NCBI RefSeq assembly: GCF_040807025.1
Contig: NC_090982.1
Span: 28,802,514-28,866,513, forward strand
Direction: 5' to 3'
DNA: 64,000 bases
DNA from: Struthio camelus
Taxonomy: Eukaryota > Chordata > Aves > Struthioniformes > Struthionidae
Shown: one piece after another, positions 1 to 14,800 of the stretch
Layout: each line of letters opens with the position of its first letter
How positions within the stretch are numbered: the stretch's first letter is position 1
Notes under the pieces: model-generated
Told to the model about the DNA's origin: nothing
Seen by the model: the letters and a program-made list of their open reading frames with translations, nothing else
Database searches by the model: none
Position numbers and translations under genes: made by a program

Positions 1-2676
1 ACTCATGTGACTCATGTGTGGTGTCATAGGCCATTTCACATTTAACCTCTTACCCTGGGAAAATATAGTCAGATTTTTCACTATTCCTGAGTGTTTCTTG
101 GTTTATACTTGATGTGGTGTTGTTTAATACAAGAGTTACTAGAATAAATTGTATTGCTCTGCAGGGACATTTAAAATTATTTACAAAAACTATTGAAAGG
201 TATTGAAGTTCATATATATTGTTACAATATATAGCAGTTTTCCTATATTGGCTCCTTTATTGATAAACTTGCATAATTTTGTAGATGATCCCAAAAGCAT
301 CATTGTTTCTCAAGTGTTTCATAATTGTATTAATTTATCTCAAGTCTCCATTTGTTTATCAAGTATCAAAGGACAGCTTTGTATATTTTAGGGTCACTCC
401 TAATATCTTTTGAAAGATTAAATATGACAGTTTACTGACAGTTTACTTAGTCTGAGTGTAACAGGGCGGTCTGTGTTCCTTCTTAAATTCTTCCAGACCC
501 CACTCCCGAAATTACTTGCCTTTCCGCAATGTGTCTTTTTTTCCTTTTGACAAGCAGTTTCTGAAAGTCTATGTTGTGACCGTTAACTCTCCCAAAGTTG
601 TTCATCTGCATGGATTGCTCAGTCCAGTATGTTTTTTAATTTTGTCTGAATCTGAGTCCAGACACTCTCAGTCTAGTTCTGGGTATCTAGGACAGATTTC
701 TGGGAACAAGTCTGATGCCATTCTTGAGATACGGAACTGTACTATCTAGCTAAACTAGACTTTTTGAATTGGTGCCTCAGATTTTTTGAATACTTCTTAT
801 TATACTCTTTAGCATCAGTTTGATCGTCAAAAAAACCCAAAAATTTTGAGGTGTTAATCCTCATTTTAGCCTCAGCTTTTTTTTTGTTTGTTTCTTTACT
901 CAATTTTTGTCGTTTTAGGTTAACCAGAGTCCTTCCTGCCGCTTTCCTCTTTTGGCTGTTCTTTCTTAGTGACAGGCAGTCTGTTTTATCAGTAAGACAA
1001 GCAGTCCTTAAGTAAAGGCTCTGTCCTTTTGGACATGTTCCCTATCTGGAAAGCATATGTCTATAAGAAACACTACTTTCTCTTTTTAGAAAAATCCATT
1101 TTTCTGCAAAGGTTGCAACCAACAGTTGATGGATATGGATCAGTATGAAATGACTTGTCAGGAACAATCCTTCAAATTAGGATAATGCCAGGCAGTTGAC
1201 CAGCACACATCCTTAAAAAAAGAAAAAAAATCTTGACCAAGACTATATCTAAAATTCACTGTTAAATATAAGTTAAAACTACTAGTACAGAGTACAGCTT
1301 GAAGCATAAATGCAGCATCTGGTGAAGTGCTTTGCAAGGTGTTGCAAAAGATTTGGAAAGATCATTTTGTGACACGTTCTGTGATTAAAGACAATTGCAA
1401 AAATTTATTTTTCTGTGTTCTGCAGTTGTTGCTGTTGCTTCTTGTTTAGCTAATCCTTTTTACTTGTTTTGCTTTTGATTTCAAACTTTCATTTATTGTT
1501 GGCTAGTTCTCTTTTTCCTCTGAGCTCTCTTAATTTCCATATTTAGACTCGCTGTGTTTTATGCTAGTTTACAGCACAGTTTAAATTTCCTTTGTCTGTA
1601 GGATACGTATTGTTTTAGGTAACACCTTCAATCTTGCTGTTTAACTATATTTTTTTCCCTTGTCTTCCTGCTTCCTGTGGTGTGAGAAACAATGGGAGAG
1701 GGAACTTAGTGGCATGGTAAGTTGGTGAACTAGTCTTTCACCATTGAAGATTTATTTCTAGGGTCAGACATAACTGAATATAAAAATCTCATCTCTTCTC
1801 TGTGTTGGAGAGATGCTCCTGAAGTTGTGAGTGTTGCAGATGAGCAGTTTGAAACACAGGAAAGGTGATTTATCTAGACAGTCTTTGACTCTTACTGGGC
1901 TTTCCATTATAAGTGTAAAACCACCACAGTCTTTACAAACACACGCTGCATTCTTTTAAACTGAGTTGAGAGTTATTGCTAGTTTTGCTCATTCCGATGG
2001 TAGGACTTTAGTTGCAGTTAAAACTTCTATCCTCTTTCACTCCCACCCCTCTCATCCATTTAGTATGTAAACTGTTTGAAGAGAGAACTGTTTGTCTCTG
2101 GAATTTTATCATCTTCAACTCAAAATGGCTGTAATTCAGTTGTGGATGTGGAATGTCCTCTGTGATTAAGTTACCTAAGTCTTCAGTATTTAACAAAAAA
2201 AAAAAAAAAAAACCAAGAGAACAGCTGGTGTGCTGATTTCCTGCTTTCTCTAGTGACTTAAGGTTATATATGTGGTAGTATGCTTTTTTATCATTGAAGA
2301 TGAGATTCTTTTGTAATTTATACCTTTTTGACAAGAGATCTCTTAATGAAGAAAACAAAGCTTTGTCCGCTGAATTTTCTCATTGGCAAGCTGGGCCATT
2401 ATGGTTATGCAGCTCTGCTCAACTTTATGCAGTGGATTTTACATGCTCTTTCACTCTTAGCTCTGTGTTGTCTGTTCCTTCTCTGTAGTCTGAATTTTTT
2501 TGACTTCCTTTCTATTTATTTTGTTCAGCGAAGTAATTATTTTTAGGTGTTCATACAGAGTGTCTGATCCAAGTTACTCCACTTTTGCTTAAAATTTAAA
2601 TACATGAACTTTAGTGAATGCTACTTAACATCTAGCTTGTTTTTTGACTTGGTTTAAATTATCTGTTTTTTTCTAG
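1..2676 (+). other. VPS13A: VPS13A intron (3' part), no exon seen
   Basis: This is the AT-rich 3' part of the intron preceding the first visible VPS13A exon. I saw no segment with VPS13A-like coding potential flanked by splice sites, so the upstream exon lies outside the window. An A-run sits near 2194-2212. The intron ends in a T-rich tract and TTCTAG at 2671-2676. Confidence 0.75.
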
Positions 2677-2805
2677 TGCATTCCTTTTTGGCCTGAAAGT
2701 GATGCCAACAAACTGCTTGTTAGAGTTGAAAATTCTGATCTTCCCCCAAAGAAGATAAATTTTGATAAGCAAGAAAACTGTCTCTTACTGCATTTGGACA
2801 ACAAG
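2677..2805 (+). CDS. VPS13A: VPS13A exon (equivalent to human exon 51)
   Basis: 129 nt, 43 codons, starting and ending in phase 0. It reads from [14 protein letters not shown] to LLLHLDNK. The acceptor is TTCTAG and the donor is ACAAG|GTAAAT. It belongs to the end of the beta-rich VAB/SHR-BD region, judged from family position. It is too short and lacks an ATG, so it was found by frame reading and continuity with the next exon. Confidence 0.92.
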
Positions 2806-5800
2806 GTAAATGGTTGCTCTCAGAAACTGGGTAAAGCAGCATAAATATGTATTTCATTTTCACTCTCCAAACCATTCTCCCTTTGCATACAGTCAAGTAT
2901 TACAAAGTCATAGGTGTTGAAAATATATAATACATATGTGTGTGTGTGTGTGTGTGTTATTTTCATTCAGTCTGTCCTCTCCGTCTCCACTGTAATATAA
3001 CTTAATTGACTTGTATGTATGTACACAAATACATACAGGTGTTTCATTTTAGGTGCTCCTCTAAGAAGTAAACCTCTATCCAGTCCGTAACACAGACTGT
3101 TTTGTCAGCGTTCTCTACCTAATGCTGAAAGTAGTTAGATTAGTTTTAGGGTAGCACTAAGTTTCTTGTGCGATACATAGCCTCACTTAGCAGGTAGTTT
3201 TTAAATACGCGAATTTTCAGAGGTAGAACATTCTAAAGGATGTTATTGATGTTTATGAATGATCCAAGGAAGATTCTTCTACTAACAACCTAAAACTTGA
3301 GAGTACAGAACTTCTTCATAATTTTAATTGGTAAGTGTAATATCTGTTTCCTGGAATAACAGTATGATTGGAAAGTATTTTTAAAGTATATTAAAACAGG
3401 CTGATTATTTGATGATTTTAGCTTATGGGTGCAAAAGTTTTCAAAAATACCATGAATACATGAAATTAGTATTTTAGAAATTGATACCACTGTTGTTTAC
3501 TTTGTAATTTTCACATTTGATAGCTTGGAGGAATTATAGTGGATGTTAACCTGACTGAACATTCTACAGTGATTACCTTTTCTGATTACCATGATGGTGC
3601 AGCTCCATTTCTGTTAATTAACCATACTAAAGAAGAAATTATCGAGTATGGACAGAGGTATGTATGGAGAGCTTTAGTGTGGACGTCTGCAAGAAGACAT
3701 GTAAACTGTATTTCATGTACTGTAAGAGTGTCTGCTGATAGTATTGCTGCAGTATTACTTAAGAACAGTGATGGTGAAGTTCAGGCTTGACTGCTGTTAT
3801 GCAACCAGCCTGTTGGTTATGCTTTTAACATTTCCTTGCAAGCTTATGGATAAAGTATATGCATTTGCAAAGTGCCTAAATTACATACAGAATTAACGAA
3901 ACAGACAAATCAACATTCCTTGCTTTATTTAACTGTGTACAAAAATGAGAGCACCACACGGGGAGCTATCAAAATGTGACTATGTGGAATATTCTCATAT
4001 CCTTACATGGGAACTTAGTTTTTTAGTCTATCAGTCATCTCTGAGTAGATCTATGAGTTCTGTGTCCAATATTCTCTTTCCTTTTCCACTGCCTAGGCAG
4101 AAAAAACGGAGGGGAAAAACCTATGTCTTAAGAATTCGTGTGTCTAAATTTATCAGAGCATCCACAAGTCTATTTTATAAATTGAACAGGATGGATTATT
4201 AACAAAGCAGTGTTATGTAGTGCCAGAGACCTGTTTTTTTACCAGTGAAGAAGCTGTTTTATGAGCAACAGTACTAATGATCTCGTTTTATATGGCTTCT
4301 GTGTCCTTACCCTTTTTGCCTTCTCTCATAACATCCCTACACTGGATATGTTTTGCTGTTTTGGAAATATGCAGGTGCTGTTTTGTGCAGAAGTAGTAAC
4401 AAATGAGTTCTAAATATATTTACCAAATCTAGTTGAGATTTAGTTGAAGCAATGGATTCAAAAGTTACGGGAGAGAGGAGGGAACAGACAGAAAGACAGA
4501 TACATAGTTATTTAAGTTTTATTAAGCCAGACTAAAACTAAGAATATTTTAACAAATGTGAATTACCTGCAACCAGTCAAATTGAGTTTTGTCTTGGTTT
4601 TGCTCAAATGCCTGATGTATGTGGGGCAAGGGTTTGAAGAAAGAGGGACAGGTCATTAAAACTCATAATCTTTTGTTCACGTTCATCTTTACAAAGCCCC
4701 TTTTGAGGCATGTTGCAGAGACTGGAGCCAAGCCTCCTATTAGTGCAACTCGGGCTGAGAGCAGCATAGCCAGATCAGTATTATGTTACACCACCTGACT
4801 GTAGCTATCCGGGTTCTGGCCTCAAGCTGGAATGTCTTTGTAATGCTTTGCTACAGTGTGCGGATAACTGTGCTTACTCTAGAATTGATGCAGCATGCAG
4901 TGCTGAGCAGTGTAAGTGTATCTACAGTGCCTGTAGTCTTTTGTAAATGCTAAGCAGATTCTTCAGTTTTTCCTTTTAGATGGCCAGAGCAATGTCGTTT
5001 AGAAATTGGTGCTTGAAAAGCTGAAGAACTTCTAGTCCAATTAGGCTTGCAGCTATATGCACCTCTTAAAATAAAGAAGATATGCAACTTCTTGCTTTGT
5101 TATTTGTCTGAAAAGATTAGCAATTTTTAGGTTTTTAGCTGGTTTTTGAGCAGCCCCAGTGCAAATTTTAAAGTTAATGCGTATAGATCAGCTTTTGTAA
5201 TTAACTGTACACAGCACTGACTACCTTCAGAGAGTTTGGAAGATAGTCTGCCAGTGTTTTTTTTTTTTTTTTTTTTTTAGCTGTATCTGGATGGGACAGA
5301 TAGATTTTAAAAATCTATCTGGTTGGAAGAATCCACTGTATGCAGATACTAAACACTAAATTGTTTTTCCCTCAGCAAGTCGAGTAGAAGAAACCTTCCC
5401 TAAACAGTGAATTGTGAGCACATTTTTTTCCCCTCTAGGAATAGTTATCTTCAGCAGCAAAACCTGAATTTCCTTTTCAGTTTATAAATAGTGGAAAAAA
5501 AGAGGAAGTTGACCTTAAGTTTCCCTGTTAATTACAAGCAGGGAAGAAAATGAGTATTTAAAAATATACTGATACACTTTATTTCTAAAAGGATAGCTAT
5601 GTAATATTATTTTTATTACTGTACTGAAAGTGATTTTTGTCAGGTGTTACATACATGATGTTACTTTAAGTTTTCGTTTTCATTAAAATTTATTATGTAA
5701 GAGTTCTTGGTTTTTCAAATGAAATGTTGGACTCTGCAAAGTCATTGATAAGAAAATAAAATTTCAGTGAATATTTTATATTACTTTGTTCTAGTTCCCT

Positions 5801-8800
5801 CTGTGAGTTGGAAGACTGTCTTGAGCCAAATAAGGCAGTGTTGTATACTTGGGCTGACCCAACAGGATCTAGAAAATTGAAATGGAAATGTGGAAAGAGA
5901 ACGGAGGAAATTACCCCAAAGGAAGTATGTTTGTTATGTAGGGCTCCTTTTAATGATGGCTGTTTCTTCTCCTCTTAGGCATCTGATGAAGGTGGTGATT
6001 TTTTTGTTTTGTTTTTTGTTTCCCCCTCCCAATAATTTGTTAATGATCTAAGTATTTTTCTGACACAGGCAGTACAATACAGATTCATTCAAAAGTCAGT
6101 AAAGGTGACTGTTACATAGCTATTTTCAAAAGCCAGGAATTTTAGTTTGCCTAGAGACGTTTATGCTACCTCTACTTGTTATGCATTCCTTTTTACTAGC
6201 TGTATGTGGAATTAGTTTTTTTGTGGCTGTTGATATGCAAGATTAGATGAATAGCTAAAATTATATAATGTTTTGTGAGCGTTGGCAGTACAGGAAAGCT
6301 TTCACCTTTAGAACGTGATCTTGTTTTGGACCTACGTAATTGCTGTGGTGGTGGTTGGGATGAAAAAAAAAACCTAATTCACTTGAATCAGGCCTGTTTG
6401 CTTTTCAGGGTTCATCTTCTACTACGTTTTTTCTCTACTCCTCAAGAAATGATTTGATACAAACTGAGGAGGTGCTTTAGAATAAGTGGGTGCAGAATAT
6501 GCTGATCTATGCAGCCTTGTCTCAGTGATCTTAAGGTTGTTGTAGCTAATGCGCTTCTACCATGACTGCTATTTAAAGAAATTCCTTTACTTTAAAAGGA
6601 AAATCCGTAGATATTTTGTTTGACATTAGTCACGTTACAGGTTTTTGGGTCTTTATCTGAAGCAAAGGTAAAATCAAGGGTCTTAGAAACTTCAGCGTTT
6701 CTTCCTGTAATTTCTATCGTGCTTTTCTGTGATGAAGAGCCAAATTAAGTTAGTGAGCTGTTTGTGATGTGATGAGCTTGCAAAGAAGCACAGTGTCACT
6801 GAACAGAGAAGAGAAGGGTTAGCAGCCTCATCCTCTTATTCCTTCCCATCATCTCATCATGTCTACCCACCACATGCCGGTCATGGTGCTTATCAGAACC
6901 TTCTGTGTGCTAATCTGGCTCACAAAAATGGCAGAAAACCATCAAAAAATGAAGATTGATTTTTTGTTTATTTGGGGGTCTTTTTGTTGGATGACTGTTG
7001 TGTGGGGATGGGGTTTTTTTTGTTTTGTTTTTTTTTTCCGAACAGATTCAGTGAAGGATCTGATGAAGGTTGGAGTCTTCTAGGAGCAGGCAATGTGGAG
7101 AATTTCCCTTCTGGTGTCAGTGAGCTATTAGCTTGCGCAGGACGTTTTAGTTTTTAATGAGGCATTAAATTAGTTGCACATGAACGTGCCCTCACACTCT
7201 AAGCAGGGAAAACTGAGACAGATTCTAAAAGGCTTTTTGTGTTAAAGGTGAAGGTAAAAATATCAAAAGTTTAATTTGCTTTCCAAAATATGAAAGAAAT
7301 TTAAAAAGGTGTACTTGCATGTAATTGTTGCCATAAAAATGTGTAATATGGCAATGTCGAGGCAAAAGTTGTGACTTTTTTCTAAAAGTAGTATGTTAGG
7401 TAAAATACAGATATATTTTTTTCAAATCCTGTTTTTTATGATGTTTATAGAATTTTGAGGGAGATATTGATGATGTTTGCCATTTGCTTAACTTATGAAA
7501 AAAAACCTGTGTTTTTGCTTTCATCTGTAACTGAGATCAGTATATGTTCTGTATGTATGAAATTCCATAATTAACAAGTGCAATCACTGACCTCATAGGT
7601 GAGGGTCTAACACAGAACAAAAAACACCACCATTTGCTGGAGCTTGTGCCAAAAAGCATTTATCTTTAGTTCAAAAGTGTATGTGTGTGACTGCTGTAAA
7701 CCTTAAAAATTAAGATTTTATCATTTTCCTATGCCTTTAAAACATTGTCTTCTATTTGTGTTCGTGTTGCTAAGACTTTCCCATTTGTTTGTTGGGGTAC
7801 AGTGAAGAGATGGCTAAAAACTTTTCCTTCTCTTGTTTGTAGGACAGAATGGAAATACTCAGCCTGGACAGTAGAAAAATTGTCTATTTAGTGTCATTTT
7901 TTGAAGGTTTACAGCGTATTGTCTTAATCACTGAGGATCAGAATGTATTTAAACTCACGTATGAAAGCGTAAAAGCAGAACTAGCGGAACAAGAAATTGT
8001 TCTGTCTTTACAAGATGTTGGAATTTCATTGGTTAATAATTACACAAAACAGGAGGTGTCCTACATTGGAATTACAAGGTAATTTATTCAGTATGCAACT
8101 GTCTAAAATGTTTAACTTCTGGTATTTTTACTTACTGAATTTTCTTTTGGGGAGGAGGGAAAAGAAAGCTAATCAAGGATAATTAGAAATAAGTCATTAT
8201 ATGTTTTCCTGTTGTAATGGGATTGCATGCATTCTATATTTGGATGGTGTTGCTCTGGCAGTGTGTTAAGCATAACTCTGTGTGGCAAACTTCCTCAGTC
8301 CATTGAAGTATTTCCTGTCTATAGTTTGGGGTGATAATGGAGTCATCAGTAAGGTCTGCTAGGTGGTTTGTATCAGTGGATATTGGTCTTCATTGAAAAC
8401 TTTGCGGTAAGAGCCTATAGTTATTTTTAATTTTGTTTGGGAAATTACGTAGACACCAAAGCTCTAGTACTTTGCATTTTCTACTATAACTTATGAGAGG
8501 GGAGCAGAAAAGAAGCTATACAACCTGCAAGAGATGTGAGCTATGATGTATTTGTACAGGGGCTTTTTCGAATGCTCAAGGGACACTTATACCTCCTTGC
8601 CATAATCCACCCACTTTTGCATATTCTTAACCATGAGGTTGCTGGGGATGAGGTTTTTCCCTCTGGATAATTTTTTGTACCAGACTGCAAAACAAGCAGA
8701 AACTCTAGGTACAAATGATTCACCTCTCTCATTCACAAATTCCAGTCCTTGCCCTCACTTGAAAATGGATAACTATCAAGAAAGTGGAAACGCTTTGTGG

Positions 8801-11800
8801 TCTCTAGATGTTAAAATTTAAAAAAAACTGCCTAATCTTAACAATGACAGTGAAATGCCCACATTTGAAGGAATGGTGACAAATTTCACTAAGTCAATGC
8901 TTTCTGGAAGCAGTCATCCATCGTCAGGAGACTGTAGCAGTGCTGACTGCTGGTATTGTTTTGTTGTTAATCCCTGAGCGGATGTAAATCTCCTGAAACC
9001 TCTTTTGGAAGATCAGAAATCGCTCCTTGGTTACATTGAAAAAAGCCTGTTATTCCCAATGTTCCCATTTATAAATGTGTTAATATAAATAGAATGCAAA
9101 AAAACAGTTTGTATCTAAGTTGATACAGAAGAAAGTTTTACCACACTTGTCTTGATTACAGTCATGCACTCCATTTTGTTATTTTTCCCCTTTAGTTTGC
9201 CTTTCTTGTGCTGTTCTACCAGTGATGTATCAGTATCTGCATGGCTGTAGTGTCTGATTGGCTCTGTAGTTGTCGTATATGGAACGACTTGTTGACAGAA
9301 GAACTCTCTTCCCTCTCTCTGATAGTAGTTAGTTTGTGCCCTATACATGGAATCCATGTAAGTGTGAGGTGAAATCGGACATCAGAGCTTTCCTCAGTAG
9401 GAAAAAGTCCAGCGCCTCTTAACAGATTTTTAGGATATACAGATATATCTCCCCAGGGATGTACATTTGAAAGCCTACACTGAGGATGAAGAATAACGGA
9501 CAGCAGTATTATTGAAACTGAGCTTCTTGACTAATTATTTTTAGTTATTAGGTTTTAGGCATTTTATTCCTATCTTGATCCGGCTAGGAAGCTGGACAAA
9601 CTTACTGTTAACTTTTTTTGTTTGTATTACACTGGAAAGACTGGCTTCTGTTTAGAACTGAGAAGGCATTGGGCAATTTGGGTCATTTTTATTTACCATG
9701 CTACTGCTTTATGATACAGTTTCTCATTCCACAGTTACGACATACTAAAAGCCATACTAAGATAGGTAAAATTTAATTTGAAATAGCTAGTCCTTTTCTC
9801 TTGATCCTTTTTTTGTTTGTTTGTTTTCAAAGTTCTGATGTCGTTTGGGAGACAAAACCCAAGAAGAAGTCAAGATGGAGACCTATGAGTGTTAAGCAAA
9901 CTGATAAGTTAGAACAAGAATTTAAAGATTACAGTGAGCTTACGCCTTCGGAAAATAAGATCATTGAGTTGGAATCAAATGTTTTGGTAATACTGATAAT
10001 TGTCTTAATCTATTGTTTGCATGTGTACATAGGAAAAAAATAACATATCAATTTTGTTGTCTACCAAAACATCTCCAGTGAAAATTTAGATGACTGATTT
10101 ATCCAATCCATTCGAAATTCATTCTTTATCTCTACCTAGAAGGGTGGAAAGCTTGCAGGTCATGGGTCTAAATATATGCAAAGCTACAGGAAAGAAACTG
10201 CGTTTTCCTTCTCTGATATACCTGGGGGGGAAGGGGTTGGTTTTTTTCTTTGTTTCTTTTCACAGAAGGTCGTGTATTTTTCAAATGGCTTGTTATGGGA
10301 TGATTCAGCCACATGATTCAAACACAGAAATATCAAAAACATTATTCCAGAATTTATTCTACGAATTAAACAGTACATTTTACTCCTAATACTACTGTCC
10401 TTGTCTACAGATAAATTCTAAATATTCACAAGAATCGTGTTGCAGATAAATTAACATGTGCCAGTTTGCATCTCAGTCATAGGCCCTGGTAGTATACTCC
10501 TGTGCCTCTCCTCTAGAAAGCCAAATATAGCAAGCTATAATCCCTCCAATAGTACAATATACAGGTTCATTTTCTAGTTTGGTCTCCATTGGAATTTATT
10601 AAAAAGCTTGATTGATTTAAATAGAGTAAAGTTTTGACATCTGACTAAAAAGCAGTAAAAGCCTTACTGTTAAGCTTTTATTACAATGTTAATGAAAAGT
10701 GTAAAATTTAAAATACATTATAAAAAAGCAGTCTTTTGCAACATGTAGTATACTTACTTTTCTTTAATGACACAACAGGTATGCTTAACTCCTAACGGAA
10801 GTAACATGAAAATTCAGCAGCCAAATGAGATTCCTATTAGAAGAAATTATCTGCCGGCTTTAAAAGTAGAGTACAGTTCATCTGCACACCAGAAGTCTTT
10901 CAGAATTCAAGTGTACAGGATACAGGTGAGTCTTGTCAAAGAGCAGGGAGTTATGTATAGGAAAAAAATGTTTATGGAAAGTTGGTAGGAATAATTTTCA
11001 GCAACTTTGGATTTTTCTTGTTGTTTTTAAATTAATCATAATCATTGGCTTCTACATCGTTCCTCCTTAAACTTTTAATGGAAATGCTACCTTATTGCTT
11101 GTAAAACAAACAAACAAAAAAAAAACCAGACACCGAAGAATGTTGAGGAAAAAGCATCTACCATTCCTTTTCCACGCTCTTTTCTCAGTGGTCTTTATTT
11201 ACAACCACCTGAAAATTAAGGTAAAATATGCTGTGTTGCATATATTCGAGTTTTAAAAATACATCCCTTGTAAAATTTTGTGGACCATTTATGTCCACAG
11301 ATTGGGAGAAGCTTTTCTAGATTATTTGTATTGAATTATTTCATTTTGAAAATAGAGATATCTTAAACCACAGGAGTCAGTTTTCCTGCTTTAGAATTAG
11401 TGGAAGTGTAACAAAAAATATATAATTCCTGTGTTTGTCCTCTTTTTAAAATATTTCATGACTTGAAAAGCTAATGTGCTACACCTTGTCCTGTCCTTAC
11501 CCTATTAGATACAAAACCAGATTCCTGGAGCCATATTTCCCTTTGTGTTCTATCCTATTAAACCTCCAAAGTCCATCACCCTGGATTCAGGTTTGTTCTG
11601 CTTTAACATAATTCATACTTACAGAATGCAGAGGTGTTTGTTTTTAATGGGGTTTCACCTTGTTAGTTTTATCAGATGAAGACTGCTTGTTTAAAAATTT
11701 AAGAACTTCCCTGGGAAAGTCCAAATATTTTAGACTGCTGATGGGAGTGTTCTTTAGTATAGGCGTACTGACTAGAGAGAACACAAATACTGATGTTAGA

Positions 11801-14800
11801 GAAAATTGCTTCCCCATTTCCACAAAGAGTAGTTAGAGAAAGCCATCTAAACTGTTAACAACTGGAAGAAAAAATAATTGTTTCATCCATCAGTATCATA
11901 TATTTCAAGCACATCTTTTTGACACACTAATTCAATGCTCTCAGAGACTGTAAGGTCTAAATCAAGTTCGAGTCAAGCTTAAATAGGGGTTTTGGCAGTT
12001 GCATTCAGGCTGGAACAAAAATAAGTGCTGACTAACATAGGACAAAAGTTACTTGTTAAAAATGAAATAGTCACACTGTTGACTTGATGGCAGCGAATGT
12101 GTTGCACAGTTTATTACTTACATTTGGAGCTCAGTGGCCGTGAGGGTTCTAAGGCTAAATCTCACTTTTCATCTCCAGTTGCCAGATTTTTATCTACTGA
12201 CCAAAATAAATTTTTCCATTTATCCTAATCATATTGTTTATGAAGCTTATTTTTTATTAGCTTGTAGGCAGTAGTGACACAGTAACCCGAAATACTCCTG
12301 TCTCAGCTAAGTTTAAAAAAAGAAACTTGTGCCTATGGTACCCTAGACTTAGACAAGACATAATTTGCCATATATTGAGCTTATAAATGGTGCCTCACAC
12401 AGCAATTATTGCAAGTTTAGACTTAGTTTTCTTTGTAGCCTTCCAACTTCTGCACTGCTTGAGCAAAGAGCTCAAAGTCAATACAGGATTTGATGAATTG
12501 CTGAGTTTTTTTGGAAGAGTTATCCATTAACTCACTCTGGGCAAAGCACTTTGGAAGGCCAAGGCAGGAAAGATTCTGGATTGAGACAAAGAATACTGCC
12601 TTTATTTTTCTTCAGAAGCTATTATGACACCAGGTGTTCAGCCTGGATATGGTCAGTTTTAAACTGGAGTGCATAAATCTGAAGAACAAATTTTAATTTA
12701 TTTTTTAATATCAGTCTTTGAAAATACAACATTATCCCATTACTACAGAAATTCTATATGACTGAGATTATCAGCACTAATTTGGATACATTTTTCAGAG
12801 ATAAAAAAGTGAAATAGAATTTGGATGTTCCATTTCATTCTTATCTTCCTCTTCCTGTCTGTTCCTGCTCTTTTCCCTGATTTAGTTGTTTGTTTGTCAG
12901 TCACATTCATTATATAATCCTACTTTGTAGGATTGAAAAAATCCTGAACATGTATGACTTTTTCATATTAAAAACATGAAGTTATATGTATCATATAAAA
13001 ATCTGTGCTGATCTCTTTTTATTTTACAACTTCATAGCACCAAAACCATTTACTGATGTCAGTATTGTTATGAGAACTGCAGGACATTCACAAATATCTC
13101 ACATTAAGTAAGTATTTTAACATATTCCATCTCTTTTGCCATTGGTCATTTTTATTCAGGCTTTAAAATTAAAGTAGGGGCAAACATAAGGCAAGATACA
13201 CCAATTCATTCCAGGAAAGAAGAGAGCATTTGAAAAAGAGAGGTGAAAGCTTAACCCCATTTGTTAGCCACCTGACTGCAAAGTAAAGCAAGAATTTTCA
13301 AGGATTTTTAAAGCAAATTTTTACTCTTTTTAATTTGGAAAAGTAAACTATATTTAACAGTGCTATCCAGTGTTACGTGCTGCTATTTCAATAAAATAGT
13401 TCTGCTTGCAGGAAGTGTGTTTACCGTCTACCACTATCGGAAACCTTCTTTTGAACAAAAACAGTGGTTCCTAAAAATAAATTAAAAAAAAAAATAAGTT
13501 TTCTGAAGTTACTGAGTGAAATAAACGCCTTAGCTAATTGTACTTTGTAATTTAAAGCTTTACATTTTTTCATGAAATAGTGGGGTTTTTATGTGTGTAT
13601 TTTTTTGTTTTTTGTTTTTGTCATACACAGGTACTTTAAGGTACTGATTCAAGAGATGGATCTCAGGTTAGACCTTGGATTCCTGTATGCGTTGGTTGAA
13701 TTCTTTACGCAGACTGATGTGCCCAGTGACCAAGAGGTAGAAACCTTTTGTTGTTTAGTAGATTTTAAATTTGTAATTACTTAATTCAAAAACAGAACCA
13801 ACAAAAAACCCGACTTGTTCTTGTATGTCAATGGCATTGGCTGAGTGTTGTATCTGGGAGTAATAGGAAACTGAGGATTTAAGAAATATTGTTATTTGAG
13901 GCAAATAGTAAACTCCTTCCTTTATTTTCATCTTGGCATGATGCACAAAGAGGCTTCAAAACCTTACAAAAAGAATGAAAGTAATGCTGTTGTAGTCTGT
14001 ATGCAGTCTTTGTAATACCTTGCTGATCTTTCTGTTAAAAGAGTCCAAACAGGAAAGGAGTGAGAATAATGCTCTCTTCTTTAGCCTGCCAAAAAAAAAA
14101 ATCTAGAAAATTCTTAGTCAGAAAAGGACTGATAAACGCATTGCTCCGTCGGAGCAGGAGGAGTGGAGAGTGATGTTGATCAGAAACAGAAAGTGTGCTC
14201 AGTAGTGTTATGCAAGATTGCAAAGTCGGTAGATAATACAATTAAAATGTTGATACCAAACGATACTGGGAGGAGAGGACAGTGGGAGAGAACTGGCTTA
14301 CCTACAGGGGGAGAATGAGGGGAATTTGTGCATAGGACAAGTAGGAATTAGATAAAATGTAATAGCATGAAGCGCACCATGGTCTGCTTGGGCAATGAAA
14401 ACTTCAAAGAAAAGCTAAAGGTGACAGAGGAGGTGGAGGGCCTTGAATTTGCCAAGGAACCTGAGCCAACAAAGTGATGTACAATATGGGTATTATGCAG
14501 TTCTGAAGTGCATTGGACAATCTATTTTTACAAAGAATACTGAAATTTCAGTTTCAATACATAAGGCAATTATGAGATATTAGTTAGCAGAATATGTTCC
14601 ATTGTCTTTGTTTGTATTTTTTAAAAATATGCTTCTAGTAAAAAAAAAACGTGTAAAAGATCTGCCTGGGTGAATAGAGAAAAAAGGTTCTTTCTGAAAG
14701 GACATTAAAAGGTATTATCTTACTGGGTCAAGTAAAATGTATGCTGAAAAAGGAAGTTATTACACTTTCTATTCCCTAATCGATACACCAGAGATGAAAA

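Noticed and set aside
1..2676. A further upstream VPS13A exon, including the 77-codon ORF at 516-749
   Set aside because: No VPS13A-like text with matching phase and splice sites; the ORF has low-complexity, non-homologous content.
6729..6800. C/D-box snoRNA-like motifs (TGATGAA, TGATG) in a VPS13A intron
   Set aside because: No terminal stem and no well-placed D box.
7849..8082. Stand-alone small gene starting at ATG 7849
   Set aside because: It is an internal part of a VPS13A exon beginning at 7843; the last codons are intronic read-through.
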